The notes under the pieces: generated by a model
Seen by the model: only the letters and a program-made list of their open reading frames with translations
Database searches by the model: none
Told to the model about the DNA's origin: nothing
Program-made: the position numbers and the translations under genes
Assembly: GCF_900119185.1 (NCBI RefSeq)
Contig: NZ_FPJE01000004.1
Span: forward strand, 124,001-188,000
From: Sinomicrobium oceani
Lineage (GTDB): Bacteria > Bacteroidota > Bacteroidia > Flavobacteriales > Flavobacteriaceae
Length of the DNA stretch: 64,000 bases
Direction: 5' to 3'
In this document: piece by piece, positions 18,685 through 27,826 of the stretch
Layout: the number at the start of each line of letters is the position of its first letter
Position numbering within the stretch: position 1 is the stretch's first letter

Positions 18685-20061
18685 ATGAATGCTTTCCTGT
18701 TCAAGCGAATAGATAATGCTCCGCTTATCGTTTTCCGGGTACTTTTCGGGTTGCTGATCTTTCTCGAATCGATAGGAGCCATATTCACCGGATGGGTACG
18801 GAGAGCTTTTATACAACCCGAGTTTACTTTCAACTTTATCGGGTTCGACTGGTTGCAGCCTTTGCCCGGCAACGGGATGTACTTTTACTATGCCCTCATG
18901 GGACTTTTCGGGGTCTTTGTTATGATTGGTTTTAAGTACAGGTGGAGTCTTGCGGCCTTTACGCTGATGTGGACCGCGACATATATGATGCAAAAGGCTT
19001 CGTATAACAACCACTATTACCTGCTCATTCTCATTTGCCTGCTGATGCTGGTACAGCCTGCTCATCGTTATCTTTCCGTAGATGCCTGGCGCAACAGTTC
19101 CATACGGCAGATCTCCATGCCGCGATGGTGCTCGGTTATTATTATTGCCCAGGTATGGATTGTGTACACTTATGCTTCCGTAGCAAAACTGTACCCGGAC
19201 TGGCTTGATTATACGGTAGTGGAAAATCTCATGCTTGGCAGAAAGCATTTTCCGGTAGTCGGTGCGTTGCTGCAAAAACACTGGATACATGTGTTTGTTA
19301 CCTGGACAGGTATCCTTTTTGATGGGCTTGTAGTGCCTTTACTGCTGTGGAAACCTACCAGGAAGCTGGCTTTTTTTGCCTCTGTGGTGTTTCACCTTTT
19401 TAATTCTTTTGTTTTTCATATCGGGATATTTCCATATATGTCACTCGGGTTCACGCTATTTTTCTTTGACCCGCAACTGATCCGCAATATCTTCCTGAAA
19501 CGGAAACCGTTGTACACTGCCGGGGAGATCAGTGTGCCCGGGCATAAAAATGTATGTATCGGGATAGGAGTTGCTTATTTCCTGATACAACTCGCTCTTC
19601 CGGTACGGCATTGGTTTATACCCGGGGATGTCTTATGGACAGAAGAAGCACACCGGATGAGCTGGCGGATGATGTTACGTGGCAAAGGCGGATATATTCA
19701 CTTTAAAGTCGTGGACAAGGCTACCGGGAAAACTGAAATGATCTACCCCAAAGACCGGCTTTCTCCTAAACAAAGGCGGATTGTGGCTACGAAGCCCGAT
19801 GTGATATGGCAATTTGCACAACGGTTGAAAAAGGAATATGCAGCCCGTGGGCAGGATGTTGCCGTATATGCTCTGGGGAAAGTGAGTGTAAACCTGAGAC
19901 CTGCCGCGACCTTTATAGATCCGAAAACCGACCTTGCTGCTGAAAAATGGGATCCTTTCCGGCACAGTTCCTGGATATTACCAGAACCCGGAAGTGAAGA
20001 GAAATCGTCCGATCCCGATAAAAAAGCAGTGAATTCAGCCGAAAATAAGCCCCGGAATTGA
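18685..20061 (+). CDS. HTTM membrane protein, vitamin K-dependent gamma-carboxylase family
   Basis: This 458-aa membrane protein has several hydrophobic helices between about residues 15 and 330 and a soluble C-terminal region with EEAHRMSWRMMLRGKGG, a pattern shared with gamma-glutamyl carboxylase (GGCX). The segment SVAKLYPDWL places Lys168 where GGCX has its catalytic Lys218 (GLKKL...W). In animals the family carboxylates Glu residues using reduced vitamin K, CO2 and O2. Bacterial members with the HTTM domain have mostly unknown substrates. Flavobacteria carry menaquinone, so a quinone cofactor is available. No obvious substrate peptide gene is adjacent; ribF (flavin cofactor) and serS flank it. 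Confidence 0.85.
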   Translation: MNAFLFKRIDNAPLIVFRVLFGLLIFLESIGAIFTGWVRRAFIQPEFTFNFIGFDWLQPLPGNGMYFYYALMGLFGVFVMIGFKYRWSLAAFTLMWTATYMMQKASYNNHYYLLILICLLMLVQPAHRYLSVDAWRNSSIRQISMPRWCSVIIIAQVWIVYTYASVAKLYPDWLDYTVVENLMLGRKHFPVVGALLQKHWIHVFVTWTGILFDGLVVPLLLWKPTRKLAFFASVVFHLFNSFVFHIGIFPYMSLGFTLFFFDPQLIRNIFLKRKPLYTAGEISVPGHKNVCIGIGVAYFLIQLALPVRHWFIPGDVLWTEEAHRMSWRMMLRGKGGYIHFKVVDKATGKTEMIYPKDRLSPKQRRIVATKPDVIWQFAQRLKKEYAARGQDVAVYALGKVSVNLRPAATFIDPKTDLAAEKWDPFRHSSWILPEPGSEEKSSDPDKKAVNSAENKPRN

Positions 20062-20073
20062 ACTAAATCTTCT

Positions 20074-20081
20074 TAAATTTG
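20074..20081 (+). promoter_or_regulatory. -7 box of the serS promoter
   Basis: TAAATTTG matches TAnnTTTG exactly and lies 56 bp before the serS ATG in a 76-bp gap. serS is probably expressed from this site. Confidence 0.55.
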
Positions 20082-20137
20082 TCGCTCGGTCAAAAATGAT
20101 CGGTTAGGATTTTTAATATAAAATTACCTATTTAACA

Positions 20138-21415
20138 ATGCTGCAATTACAATTTATCAGAGAGAACAAAGAACGGGTGATTCGCGGACTGGAAAAGCGA
20201 AACCTCGGGGAGGAAGCCGCAGATCTCGTCAATGAGGCGCTGAGGCTGGATGAAGAACGAAGGGGAATTCAGGCTACGCTGGACAGTACCCTGGCAGAAT
20301 CTAATAAATTGTCGAAAGAGATTGGCAATCTCTTTAAAAGCGGAGCACATCAGGAAGCGAATGCACTCAAAGAAAAGACAGCTACGCTTAAAACAGAGTC
20401 CAAAGAACTTAATGAAAAACTCAACGATACCACACAGGCCCTGAATACGGTTTTATACCGCATCCCTAACATACCTCACGAGACCGTACCTCCCGGGAAT
20501 TCCGACGAGGACAACGTTGAGGTTTTTCGGCTGGGAGAAATTCCTGAGCTCGACGAGGGTTCCCTGCCACACTGGGAACTGGCCAAAAAATACGACCTCA
20601 TCGATTTCGACCTCGGAAGCAAGATTACAGGAGCCGGTTTCCCCGTGTACAAAGGTAAAGGAGCGCGGTTGCAACGGGCCCTGATAAATTATTTTCTGGA
20701 TAAAAACCGGGAAGCGGGATATTTCGAGTATTTTCTTCCTTACTTTGTCAATGAGGCTTCCGGTTATGGAACGGGTCAGCTTCCGGACAAAGAGGGGCAG
20801 ATGTATCACATCGAAAAAGATGACCTTTATGTTATCCCTACCGGGGAAGTCCCTATGATGAATTGTTATCGGGACATGATCGTCCAGGAAGACGAGCTTC
20901 CGGTAAAGGCAACAACGCATACTCCGTGTTTTCGCAGGGAAGCAGGTTCTTACGGCGCCCATGTAAGGGGGCTGAACCGCCTGCATCAGTTTGAAAAAGT
21001 AGAGATCATACAAATTACACGTCCGGAGAATTCCTATAAAGCACTGGACGAGATGGTCGAACACGTAAAGGTCATTCTCAACGAGCTGAAACTTCCTTAT
21101 CGTATTCTTCAGCTTTGTGGCGGAGATCTCGGCTTTACGGCAGCTATAACTTTCGATTTCGAGGTTTTCTCTACTGCGCAGGATCGCTGGCTGGAAATTA
21201 GTTCGGTCTCCAACTGTGAAGACTATCAGAGTAATCGCCTTAAACTGCGTTACCGAAATAAAGAAGGTAAAATGACCCTGTGTCATGCCCTTAACGGAAG
21301 TTCCCTTGCCATCCCGAGGGTACTTGCAGGTATCCTGGAAAATTATCAGGATAGAGACGGTATTAGGATCCCGGAAGTACTGGTGCCTTATACCGGGTTT
21401 GACAGAATTTCGTAA
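20138..21415 (+). CDS. serS: Seryl-tRNA synthetase
   Basis: This 425-aa class II synthetase charges tRNA(Ser), and tRNA(Sec) where present. The N-terminal long coiled-coil arm (about residues 25-105) binds the tRNA variable arm. The catalytic domain has motif 2 (CFRREAGSYG), a serine pocket region (TPYRILQLCGGDLGF type) and motif 3 (ALNGSSLAIPRVLAGILENYQ region). Length and layout match bacterial SerRS. A TPR protein gene follows in the same direction after 119 bp. Confidence 0.97.
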   Translation: MLQLQFIRENKERVIRGLEKRNLGEEAADLVNEALRLDEERRGIQATLDSTLAESNKLSKEIGNLFKSGAHQEANALKEKTATLKTESKELNEKLNDTTQALNTVLYRIPNIPHETVPPGNSDEDNVEVFRLGEIPELDEGSLPHWELAKKYDLIDFDLGSKITGAGFPVYKGKGARLQRALINYFLDKNREAGYFEYFLPYFVNEASGYGTGQLPDKEGQMYHIEKDDLYVIPTGEVPMMNCYRDMIVQEDELPVKATTHTPCFRREAGSYGAHVRGLNRLHQFEKVEIIQITRPENSYKALDEMVEHVKVILNELKLPYRILQLCGGDLGFTAAITFDFEVFSTAQDRWLEISSVSNCEDYQSNRLKLRYRNKEGKMTLCHALNGSSLAIPRVLAGILENYQDRDGIRIPEVLVPYTGFDRIS

Positions 21416-21534
21416 ATTGGTAAGGGAAAGCTCCGGAAAACTCCCGTAGCCTTTGTTCCGGAAGTAGATTCGTTTCGCTTTGGGAAGGAATAAGAAGGTG
21501 TGGAGGGATCTTTCCGCCTTACAAACCGGAACCT

Positions 21535-23319
21535 ATGAAAGCAATCAGTTTTTTTATTTGCCTGTTGTTTGCATTCCAGCTCTTTTCCCAGGAAGAGATA
21601 CTTGCCAGGCAGTATTTCGACAGGGGAGAGTTTGAGAAAGCCGTAGTGCTCTATGAAAAACTGTACCGCAATAACCCCCGTTCTGCCCAATGGCAGCCTC
21701 TGGTGGCATGTTATCAGCAGTTGGAACGGTATCATGACGCCGAGGCGGTTTTGCTGAACATGGCAGAAGTGAATAATACGTCCCCGATTTTTTTTGTGGA
21801 GCTGGGCTATAATGAGGCGCTTGCAGGGAATAAGGAAAAGGCAGGTGAGTATTACGACAACGCTTTTAAAGCGGTAGAAGAACGTCCGGCCTATACATTT
21901 ACCGTAGGCCGTAGTTTTCAGGAAAAGAATCTGCTGGACCGGGCTATAGCGGTTTATGAAATAGGAAGTGAGCTCAATCCCGATCTTAATGTAGACTACC
22001 AGGTAGCACAACTTTACGGAGAAAAAGGCGATATGGAGAAGATGTACAGCAGTCTTCTCAATCTGATCGCTACACGAAGAAACATGAACCTGTCGAATGT
22101 ACAGCGTATCATTTCCCAGTTCATTACCGACGATGCTTCACATCCGAACAACCAGTTACTCCGGAAACTCATCCTGAAGAGGGCTCAGGCTACCCCCGAT
22201 ATCCTCTGGAACGAATTGCTAAGCTGGTTATTTGTCCGTCAGAAACAATACGCGTCGGCATTTACGCAGGAAAAAGCCATTTTCAAAAGAGCTGAAGAGG
22301 TGAGCATCCAGCCGCTTATCGAGCTTGGGGTCATGGCTATGAACGACAGTGATAAGGATACGGCGAAGTCCGTATTCGATTTTATTATCGCCAATTCCGG
22401 GGCGGTTTCCGTGCAGTTGCAGGCACATCTGTACATTCTGCAAATGAAGATCGAAGAAGTGGGAGCCAGGGATTATGAAAAGATCGGTGGCGAATTTCGT
22501 GATTTGCTGGAAGAATACGGCAACAATAACAGTACCTTACAATTACAGATGGCCTATGCCAGGTTCCTGGCCTTCCAGATGGAAGATACGGCAAGATCCG
22601 AAGCACTTTTCAGGAGAATAACGGATAGTGTCCCACTGAATATACTGGAAGAAGCAAGATTGAAAATGGCTTATGCGGATGTACTGGTGTATTCCGGCAA
22701 ATTCAACAAGGCACTTATTTTCTATTCGCAGGTGCAAAAAATGATAAAGAACGATGCTATGGCGCAGGAAGCGAGGTTTAAAGTAGCCCAGACCAGTTTT
22801 TACAAGGGCGATTTCGACTGGGCGTTAACACAACTGAAAGTGCTCCGGGAATCGGCATCGCAGCTCATCGCCAACGACGCCATGCAACTCAGTCTGCTGA
22901 TCTCGGATAACATAGTGGGAGATTCCCTTCACACGGCCTTAAAGTTGTACGCCAAAGCCGATCTGTATGCCTATCGCAATAAAAATGAAGATGCCATCGT
23001 ACTGCTCGATTCCATCCTCACCGGACATAAAGGTGAACGTATCGAAGATGAAGCTTTGTTCCGGCAGGCACAGCTTCTTGAAAAGTCAGGCAAGTATGAC
23101 AGAGCAGCATACAATTATTTGAAGATACTTGAGTTTTATCCTTATGATATCTGGGTAGATGATGCGTTATACGGCCTTGCACAATTGTATGAGCGCCATC
23201 TGGATCAACCGGAGAAGGCGATATCTTATTATGAGAAAATTATTTTCGAGCACGAAGACAGCATCTATTTCGTGGCGTCGCGGAAGGCATACCGGAAACT
23301 GAGAGGAGACAGGACCTGA
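21535..23319 (+). CDS. Exported tetratricopeptide-repeat protein
   Basis: This 594-aa protein starts with a Sec signal peptide (MKAISFFICLLFAFQLFSQ). Helical repeats with the TPR spacing (for example FDRGEFEKAVVLYEKLYRNNP and KYDRAAYNYLKILEFYPYD-type units) run through nearly all of the sequence. It is probably periplasmic or peripherally attached to the outer membrane and works as a protein-protein scaffold; no partner can be named from the sequence. It lies 5 bp to 37 bp upstream of the DUF4286-like gene, depending on that gene's start, and is likely co-transcribed with it and rsmA. Confidence 0.85.
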   Translation: MKAISFFICLLFAFQLFSQEEILARQYFDRGEFEKAVVLYEKLYRNNPRSAQWQPLVACYQQLERYHDAEAVLLNMAEVNNTSPIFFVELGYNEALAGNKEKAGEYYDNAFKAVEERPAYTFTVGRSFQEKNLLDRAIAVYEIGSELNPDLNVDYQVAQLYGEKGDMEKMYSSLLNLIATRRNMNLSNVQRIISQFITDDASHPNNQLLRKLILKRAQATPDILWNELLSWLFVRQKQYASAFTQEKAIFKRAEEVSIQPLIELGVMAMNDSDKDTAKSVFDFIIANSGAVSVQLQAHLYILQMKIEEVGARDYEKIGGEFRDLLEEYGNNNSTLQLQMAYARFLAFQMEDTARSEALFRRITDSVPLNILEEARLKMAYADVLVYSGKFNKALIFYSQVQKMIKNDAMAQEARFKVAQTSFYKGDFDWALTQLKVLRESASQLIANDAMQLSLLISDNIVGDSLHTALKLYAKADLYAYRNKNEDAIVLLDSILTGHKGERIEDEALFRQAQLLEKSGKYDRAAYNYLKILEFYPYDIWVDDALYGLAQLYERHLDQPEKAISYYEKIIFEHEDSIYFVASRKAYRKLRGDRT

Positions 23320-23356
23320 TAGCATGCTCCCGGAAAAATTTTATAAAAACACAACA

Positions 23357-23668
23357 ATGTATATATATAATATTACCATAAATATAGAAGAGTCCGTCCA
23401 TGAAGAATGGCTGGTATGGATGAAAGAAATACATATTCCCGATATACTGGCCACAGGAAAGTTCAGTAATGCGCGTATGCTCAAAGTGCTTGTTGATGAG
23501 GATATGGGCGGTGTGACCTACTCCGTGCAGCTGATGGCCGACAGCAGGGACATTCTGGAAAAGTACTACGCAGAAGATGCGGAACGTATAGGAGCAGCCC
23601 TGCAAAAACGGTTTGCCGACAAATTTGTTACTTTTCGTACCGAGCTTGAAATCATCAGCGAACATTAG
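23357..23668 (+). CDS. Small DUF4286-like protein
   Basis: This 103-aa soluble protein begins MYIYNITINIEESVHEEWLVW and has the ferredoxin-like alternating beta/alpha pattern of the DUF4286 family found in Bacteroidota. The open frame extends to 23324, but the ATG at 23357 gives the family N-terminus and is preferred. Function is unknown. Its place directly before rsmA, 30 bp upstream, is one I recall from other Flavobacteriia, so it may be a housekeeping protein. Confidence 0.8.
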   Translation: MYIYNITINIEESVHEEWLVWMKEIHIPDILATGKFSNARMLKVLVDEDMGGVTYSVQLMADSRDILEKYYAEDAERIGAALQKRFADKFVTFRTELEIISEH

Positions 23669-23698
23669 ACACGGATTTCCGGGAGATAAAGAAAGCCT

Positions 23699-24526
23699 AT
23701 GACGAAACAAAGGAATAGTAGAAAAGAAGATCCTTTCTTTGCCGGGGAGGAAAAAGTACGGGCAAAAAAACATCTGGGGCAGCATTTTCTCCATGATGAG
23801 AATATCGCCTCAAACATCGCAGATACCCTGACTGTGGAAGGATACCGGAATGTGCTGGAAATCGGCCCCGGAATGGGTGTGCTTACCAAATACCTGCTTC
23901 GCAAGGATATTACCGTATATGTCGTGGAGATCGATACGGAATCGGTAACATACCTCGGAGCACACTATCCAGACCTCACTCCGCGTATTATCAGCGAAGA
24001 TTTTCTGAAATATGATATCCGTACGATTCTCGGGGAAGAACCTTTTGCTATTATCGGTAACTTTCCTTATAATATATCGTCCCAGATTGTCTTTAAAATG
24101 CTGGAAATGCGCAAACAGATCCCGGAATTTTCAGGGATGTTCCAGAAGGAAGTAGCGGAACGGATCTGTGAAAAAGAGGGGAGCAAGGCTTACGGGATTA
24201 TGTCGGTGCTGGTTCAGGCTTTTTACGATGCCGAATATCTCTTTACGGTGTCGGAGCATGTGTTTACCCCGCCTCCCAAAGTAAAATCGGGAGTTTTGCG
24301 ATTGCGCAGAAAAGTTGATTTTCATTTGCCTTGCAGTGAAAAGCTTTTTTTTAATGTCGTTAAAACAGCATTCGGACAACGAAGGAAAACACTTCGTAAT
24401 AGTTTAAAAACATTCGGATTATCCGATAATTTGAAAGAAGACACTATATTTGGCCAGCGTCCGGAACAATTGAGTGTTCAGGACTTTGTCCGGTTAACGC
24501 AAAAGATCGAAAATGATATCGTTTAA
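23699..24526 (+). CDS. rsmA: 16S rRNA dimethyladenosine transferase RsmA (KsgA)
   Basis: This 275-aa SAM-dependent methyltransferase dimethylates two adjacent adenosines near the 3' end of 16S rRNA, a late quality step in 30S assembly. The N-terminus has [15 protein letters not shown], the SAM motif I is [10 protein letters not shown], and the catalytic loop is [11 protein letters not shown], the NxPY-type motif of the family. The end overlaps the start of mgtE by 14 bp, so the two are translationally coupled or at least on one transcript. Confidence 0.96.
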   Translation: MTKQRNSRKEDPFFAGEEKVRAKKHLGQHFLHDENIASNIADTLTVEGYRNVLEIGPGMGVLTKYLLRKDITVYVVEIDTESVTYLGAHYPDLTPRIISEDFLKYDIRTILGEEPFAIIGNFPYNISSQIVFKMLEMRKQIPEFSGMFQKEVAERICEKEGSKAYGIMSVLVQAFYDAEYLFTVSEHVFTPPPKVKSGVLRLRRKVDFHLPCSEKLFFNVVKTAFGQRRKTLRNSLKTFGLSDNLKEDTIFGQRPEQLSVQDFVRLTQKIENDIV

Positions 24527-25868
24527 ACTCAGTGACGAATTTATAGAGCAGATCGAGCAGCTCATTGAGGAAAAGAACAACAGTACGTTGTTGCTTCTTC
24601 TCAATGAACTTCACTATGCGGATATCGCTGAGATTATCAATGAGCTGAACCTGGAGGACGCCACCTACCTCATCAAGCTGCTGGACAGTGAAAAGACTTC
24701 TGATATCCTTACCGAACTCGATAATGATGTACGGGAGCGGATACTCGGAAACCTTTCGCCTCAGGAGATCGCAGATGAGCTCCTGGAACTGGATACCGAT
24801 GACGCTGCCGATATTATAGCCGAACTTTCCGAAGAGCGGAAGAAAGAGGTTATATCTCATATCGAAGATAAGGAGCATGCCAAGGATATTGTGGAGCTGC
24901 TTCGTTATGATGAAAACTCGGCCGGGGGGCTTATGGCCAAGGAACTTGTAAAAGTTAATGAGAACTGGAACGTACTCACCTGTGTCAAGGAGATGCGGCA
25001 ACAGGCAGAACACGTGACCCGTGTACACTCTATATATGTCGTGGATGATGATGATAAGCTGAAAGGGCGGTTATCTCTCAAAGACCTGCTGACCACCTCT
25101 ACGAAAACCCATATCCGCGATGTGTATATCCCGAAGGTAGACAGTGTTACGGTAACCGAAAGGGCAGAAGATGTAGCGCGGGTGATGTCCAAGTATGACC
25201 TTGAAGCCATCCCGGTTGTCGATGAGTCCGGCAGGCTTGTAGGGCGTATTACCATTGACGATATTGTGGATGTCATCCGCGAAGAGGCGGAGAAGGATTA
25301 TCAGCTGGCTGCCGGTATTACACAAGACGTGGAGGCCGATGACAATATCTGGAAACTGACCAAAGCCCGTTTGCCCTGGCTCCTGATCGGGATGTTCGGT
25401 GGTCTGGGAGCAGCCAGTATTATCAACGGGTTTCAGGAAGCCCTGAGACAATTTCCCATACTGTTGAGTTTCGTGCCGCTTATCCAGGCAACTGCTGGTA
25501 ACGTAGGAGTACAATCTTCGGCGATAGTGGTTCAGGGACTGGCAAACGATACGATCAGAGGAGAAGTCTTCGGACGGCTGGTAAAGGAATTCTCGCTGGG
25601 ACTGATCAATGGTATAGCTATTGCGGCCATAGTATTGTTTATCAGCCATTTTGCCTTCGGAACCGAATATAAAGTTTCGGCTACCATCTGCCTCGGATTG
25701 GTGACTGTGATCGTAAATGCTGCTGTTATAGGAACATTTATACCTATTTTTCTGGATAAACGTGGCGTGGACCCTGCAGTAGCTACGGGCCCTTTTATAA
25801 CTACGAGTAATGATGTTCTCGGGATATTGATCTACTTTCTTATAGCCAAACTCATACTCGGCTTCTGA
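24513..25868 (+). CDS. mgtE: Magnesium transporter MgtE
   Basis: This 451-aa inner-membrane Mg2+ channel/transporter has an N-terminal helical MgtE_N domain (about 1-130), a pair of CBS domains (about 135-260) that sense cytosolic Mg2+ in the family, a plug helix, and five transmembrane helices from about residue 285 to the end. The pore region includes the conserved [10 protein letters not shown] and [18 protein letters not shown] motifs. Its start lies inside rsmA in another frame (14-bp overlap). It is the last plus-strand gene before a convergent small gene that ends 1 bp beyond it. Confidence 0.96.
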   Translation: MISFKLSDEFIEQIEQLIEEKNNSTLLLLLNELHYADIAEIINELNLEDATYLIKLLDSEKTSDILTELDNDVRERILGNLSPQEIADELLELDTDDAADIIAELSEERKKEVISHIEDKEHAKDIVELLRYDENSAGGLMAKELVKVNENWNVLTCVKEMRQQAEHVTRVHSIYVVDDDDKLKGRLSLKDLLTTSTKTHIRDVYIPKVDSVTVTERAEDVARVMSKYDLEAIPVVDESGRLVGRITIDDIVDVIREEAEKDYQLAAGITQDVEADDNIWKLTKARLPWLLIGMFGGLGAASIINGFQEALRQFPILLSFVPLIQATAGNVGVQSSAIVVQGLANDTIRGEVFGRLVKEFSLGLINGIAIAAIVLFISHFAFGTEYKVSATICLGLVTVIVNAAVIGTFIPIFLDKRGVDPAVATGPFITTSNDVLGILIYFLIAKLILGF

Positions 25869-25869
25869 A

Positions 25870-26031
25870 CTATATATTCCACTTGCGTTTCAGGTAATCG
25901 TATTCCAGTTTTAATTCTCTCGCGAAATAAGGGAATATATTCTGGTTTTTCAGGCAGTATATGACACTTTGCGGCGTAGTTTTAAATTCTTTGGCCAATG
26001 CGTCAATTACTTTTGGAGGGTAATCGTTCAT
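25870..26031 (-). CDS. Small 53-aa protein with helix-turn-helix-like pattern
   Basis: This is a short open frame, read directly from the sequence: ATG at 26031-26029, stop at 25872-25870. The product begins MNDYPPKVIDALAKEFKTTP and ends KLEYDYLKRKWNI. Residues about 6-28 (VIDALAKEFKTTPQSVIYCLK) have the spacing and residue types of a helix-turn-helix of the kind in which a regulator asks whether a protein is a fast-acting DNA binder; there is no direct proof of this. Gene density, a clean frame and a stop 1 bp from the mgtE stop support a real gene. The gene is divergent from murI. Function unknown. Confidence 0.6.
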   Translation of the reverse strand: MNDYPPKVIDALAKEFKTTPQSVIYCLKNQNIFPYFARELKLEYDYLKRKWNI

Positions 26032-26180
26032 AGCAGGGACTTGGGTTAAGTATTTGTGGCGAATATATTAAATTTAAAAAACAGTTTAGTACTTTTAAGT
26101 GTTCGGCTACAGAAAATTCTTATGTATTTTCCGTTTTTTAAAATCCATTACCATATCTTACGGCTAAGAAGAACATTTGT

Positions 26181-26188
26181 TACCTTTG
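26181..26188 (+). promoter_or_regulatory. -7 box of the murI promoter
   Basis: TACCTTTG followed by CA matches TAnnTTTG exactly. It lies 49 bp before the ATG at 26238 and 19 bp before the alternative TTG at 26208. Confidence 0.6.
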
Positions 26189-26237
26189 CAACAAGGCAAA
26201 AACTGCTTTGAAAGCCTTCTTTAAAAAGACAAGAAAT

Positions 26238-27014
26238 ATGCATATAGCTTTTTTTGATTCCGGCGTAGGCGGACTTACCGTGTTACATGAAGCCATGAAG
26301 AAAATGCCCGGAGAGCGGTTTGTTTATTTCGGTGATTCCAGGCATGCACCTTACGGAACAAAAAGCAGTGAAGCGATTAAAACGCTTGTTTTTAATGCTG
26401 TGAATTTCCTTGTGGAGCGGAATTTAAAAGCACTTGTGCTGGCTTGCAATACGGCAACAAGTGTTGCGGTCAAAGACCTTCGCAGCACCTATGACTTTCC
26501 TATCATAGGGATGGAGCCTGCGGTGAAACCCGCGGTAGAGAAAAGTGAAAAATATAAGGTACTGGTCTGTGCGACCGACCTTACGCTCAAAGAAAAAAAG
26601 CTGAACGACCTGGTGCACAATCTCAAAGCTGATAATAAAGTAGATTATCTTTCCCTACAGGAACTGGTAATGTTTGCTGAAAATTTCAGGTTCGACGACC
26701 CCGAAGTGATCAGGTATCTCCGGGAAAAAATGGCGGAGCCCGATTGGTCCCGTTACAGTTCGATCGTATTAGGGTGCACGCATTTTATTTTTTTCAGGGA
26801 GCAGATACGCAGCCTAATACCTCCGCATATCCGTATTCTTGACGGTAATGCAGGTACTGTCAATAATCTCATAACCAAAATAGACACAGAGAACCTAAAC
26901 CCGGCTATCCCGGTCCGTTATTACATTTCGGGAGAAGCAGCTCCTGCCGGCTATTTTGAAAAGTATCTCAATTATCTTTCGGAAATAGACTTGAACAACA
27001 CGGCTTTCCTTTAA
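26238..27014 (+). CDS. murI: Glutamate racemase
   Basis: This 258-aa cytoplasmic enzyme makes D-glutamate for peptidoglycan. The two catalytic cysteines are in ACNTATS and GCTHF, and the N-terminal FDSGVGGLTV and FGDSRHAPYG motifs are those of the family. The open frame runs back to a TTG at 26208, but MHIAFFDSGVGG at 26238 is the usual family start. It converges with a 2OG-oxygenase gene, the two stop codons being 3 bp apart. A Bacteroidota-type promoter box lies upstream. Confidence 0.95.
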   Translation: MHIAFFDSGVGGLTVLHEAMKKMPGERFVYFGDSRHAPYGTKSSEAIKTLVFNAVNFLVERNLKALVLACNTATSVAVKDLRSTYDFPIIGMEPAVKPAVEKSEKYKVLVCATDLTLKEKKLNDLVHNLKADNKVDYLSLQELVMFAENFRFDDPEVIRYLREKMAEPDWSRYSSIVLGCTHFIFFREQIRSLIPPHIRILDGNAGTVNNLITKIDTENLNPAIPVRYYISGEAAPAGYFEKYLNYLSEIDLNNTAFL

Positions 27015-27017
27015 AAA

Positions 27018-27662
27018 TCACCTGGTTTTTAACCACCCCGTGATACTGAGACGTTCGCGCTGTACAGGCTTTACCTCATGTTCGAGGATCTGGCTTTCGA
27101 AAATGACCATTTTACCTGGAAACGGGTATATAGTTATGGGTTCAGCCCCTTTTTCATTCGGATAAATGACGAGCTCTCCCCCGTATTCGGGCAACCAGTT
27201 TTCTTCATTGAGATAATATACGATAGATAGCTTGCGCCGGTCGTCGTTCTGAAAAGTATCCAGGTGACGTTTATAAAAAGTGCCTTCGGGATACAGGGCA
27301 TAGTGAAATTCCTTGTGCAGGATGCCCATAAAACAGGTTCGGTTAAGGTAGGTGACAAAGTCATTGATCTTTCTGAAGAACTGTTCTTCTCCCTTGTCAT
27401 TTGCCGATTCGTTGAGCCAGAAGATAAAATCGCCACGAACGGTCTTTTCGACGACCTCGCTGACACGGTTTCCGATGGCAGCCTTTTTAAAGTGGTCGTC
27501 TTCGTATTTTTCCAGCAGAGAATTCCGTAAGGCGGTTACTTCCGTATCGGGAAAGAAGTTTTCCACGATGCTGTATTGCCGTTCCATCAGGTCGGCGATA
27601 ATTTTTTCATACAGCGGATTCTCTACGAAATCCAGCTGCTCAAACAGTTCATTTACTGCCAT
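27018..27662 (-). CDS. 2-oxoglutarate/Fe(II)-dependent oxygenase, prolyl 4-hydroxylase type
   Basis: This 214-aa soluble protein has the iron-binding triad His133-x-Asp135...His195 (KRHLDTF and ILEHEVK) and Arg204 (QRERLS) in the place that binds the 2-oxoglutarate carboxylate. The C-terminal half is therefore a jelly-roll oxygenase of the P4HA/SM-20 group. The N-terminal 110 residues are helical. The family hydroxylates proline or other residues in proteins; the substrate here is unknown. It probably has its own promoter (box at 27685-27692) and is divergent from queD. Confidence 0.85.
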   Translation of the reverse strand: MAVNELFEQLDFVENPLYEKIIADLMERQYSIVENFFPDTEVTALRNSLLEKYEDDHFKKAAIGNRVSEVVEKTVRGDFIFWLNESANDKGEEQFFRKINDFVTYLNRTCFMGILHKEFHYALYPEGTFYKRHLDTFQNDDRRKLSIVYYLNEENWLPEYGGELVIYPNEKGAEPITIYPFPGKMVIFESQILEHEVKPVQRERLSITGWLKTR

Positions 27663-27684
27663 TAACGAATAAAATAAAAGCGGG

Positions 27685-27692
27685 CAAATGTA
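27685..27692 (-). promoter_or_regulatory. -7 box of the 2OG-oxygenase promoter
   Basis: Read on the minus strand this is TACATTTG, an exact TAnnTTTG match. It is 22 bp upstream of the oxygenase ATG. Confidence 0.55.
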
Positions 27693-27721
27693 CGTAATTT
27701 TGGATTACATCGTTCTAAAAA

Positions 27722-27764
27722 CTTCGTTTTCACGGGGACAATTAACAATTATTCCCGTGCGAAG
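27722..27764. repeat. Interrupted inverted repeat between divergent promoters
   Basis: Arms CTTCG (27722-27726) and CGAAG (27760-27764) enclose an 8-bp pairing of 27731-27738 (CACGGGGA) with 27752-27759 (TTCCCGTG); one pair is G-T and a TTTT bulge separates the parts on one side. It lies between the oxygenase box (27685-27692) and the queD box (27787-27794), upstream of both, so it could be an operator rather than a transcribed terminator. Confidence 0.45.
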
Positions 27765-27786
27765 AGACCACCATTCCCGAATTGGT

Positions 27787-27794
27787 TATCTTTG
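27787..27794 (+). promoter_or_regulatory. -7 box of the queD-type gene promoter
   Basis: TATCTTTG followed by CC matches TAnnTTTG exactly. It lies 32 bp before the ATG at 27827. Confidence 0.6.
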
Positions 27795-27826
27795 CCACAT
27801 AAAAGCAACAAACATACGGAGTACTT

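Noticed and set aside
27663-27826. preQ1 riboswitch before queD
   Set aside because: The hairpin there lies upstream of the likely promoter box, and no H-type pseudoknot with an A-rich tail is seen before the ATG.
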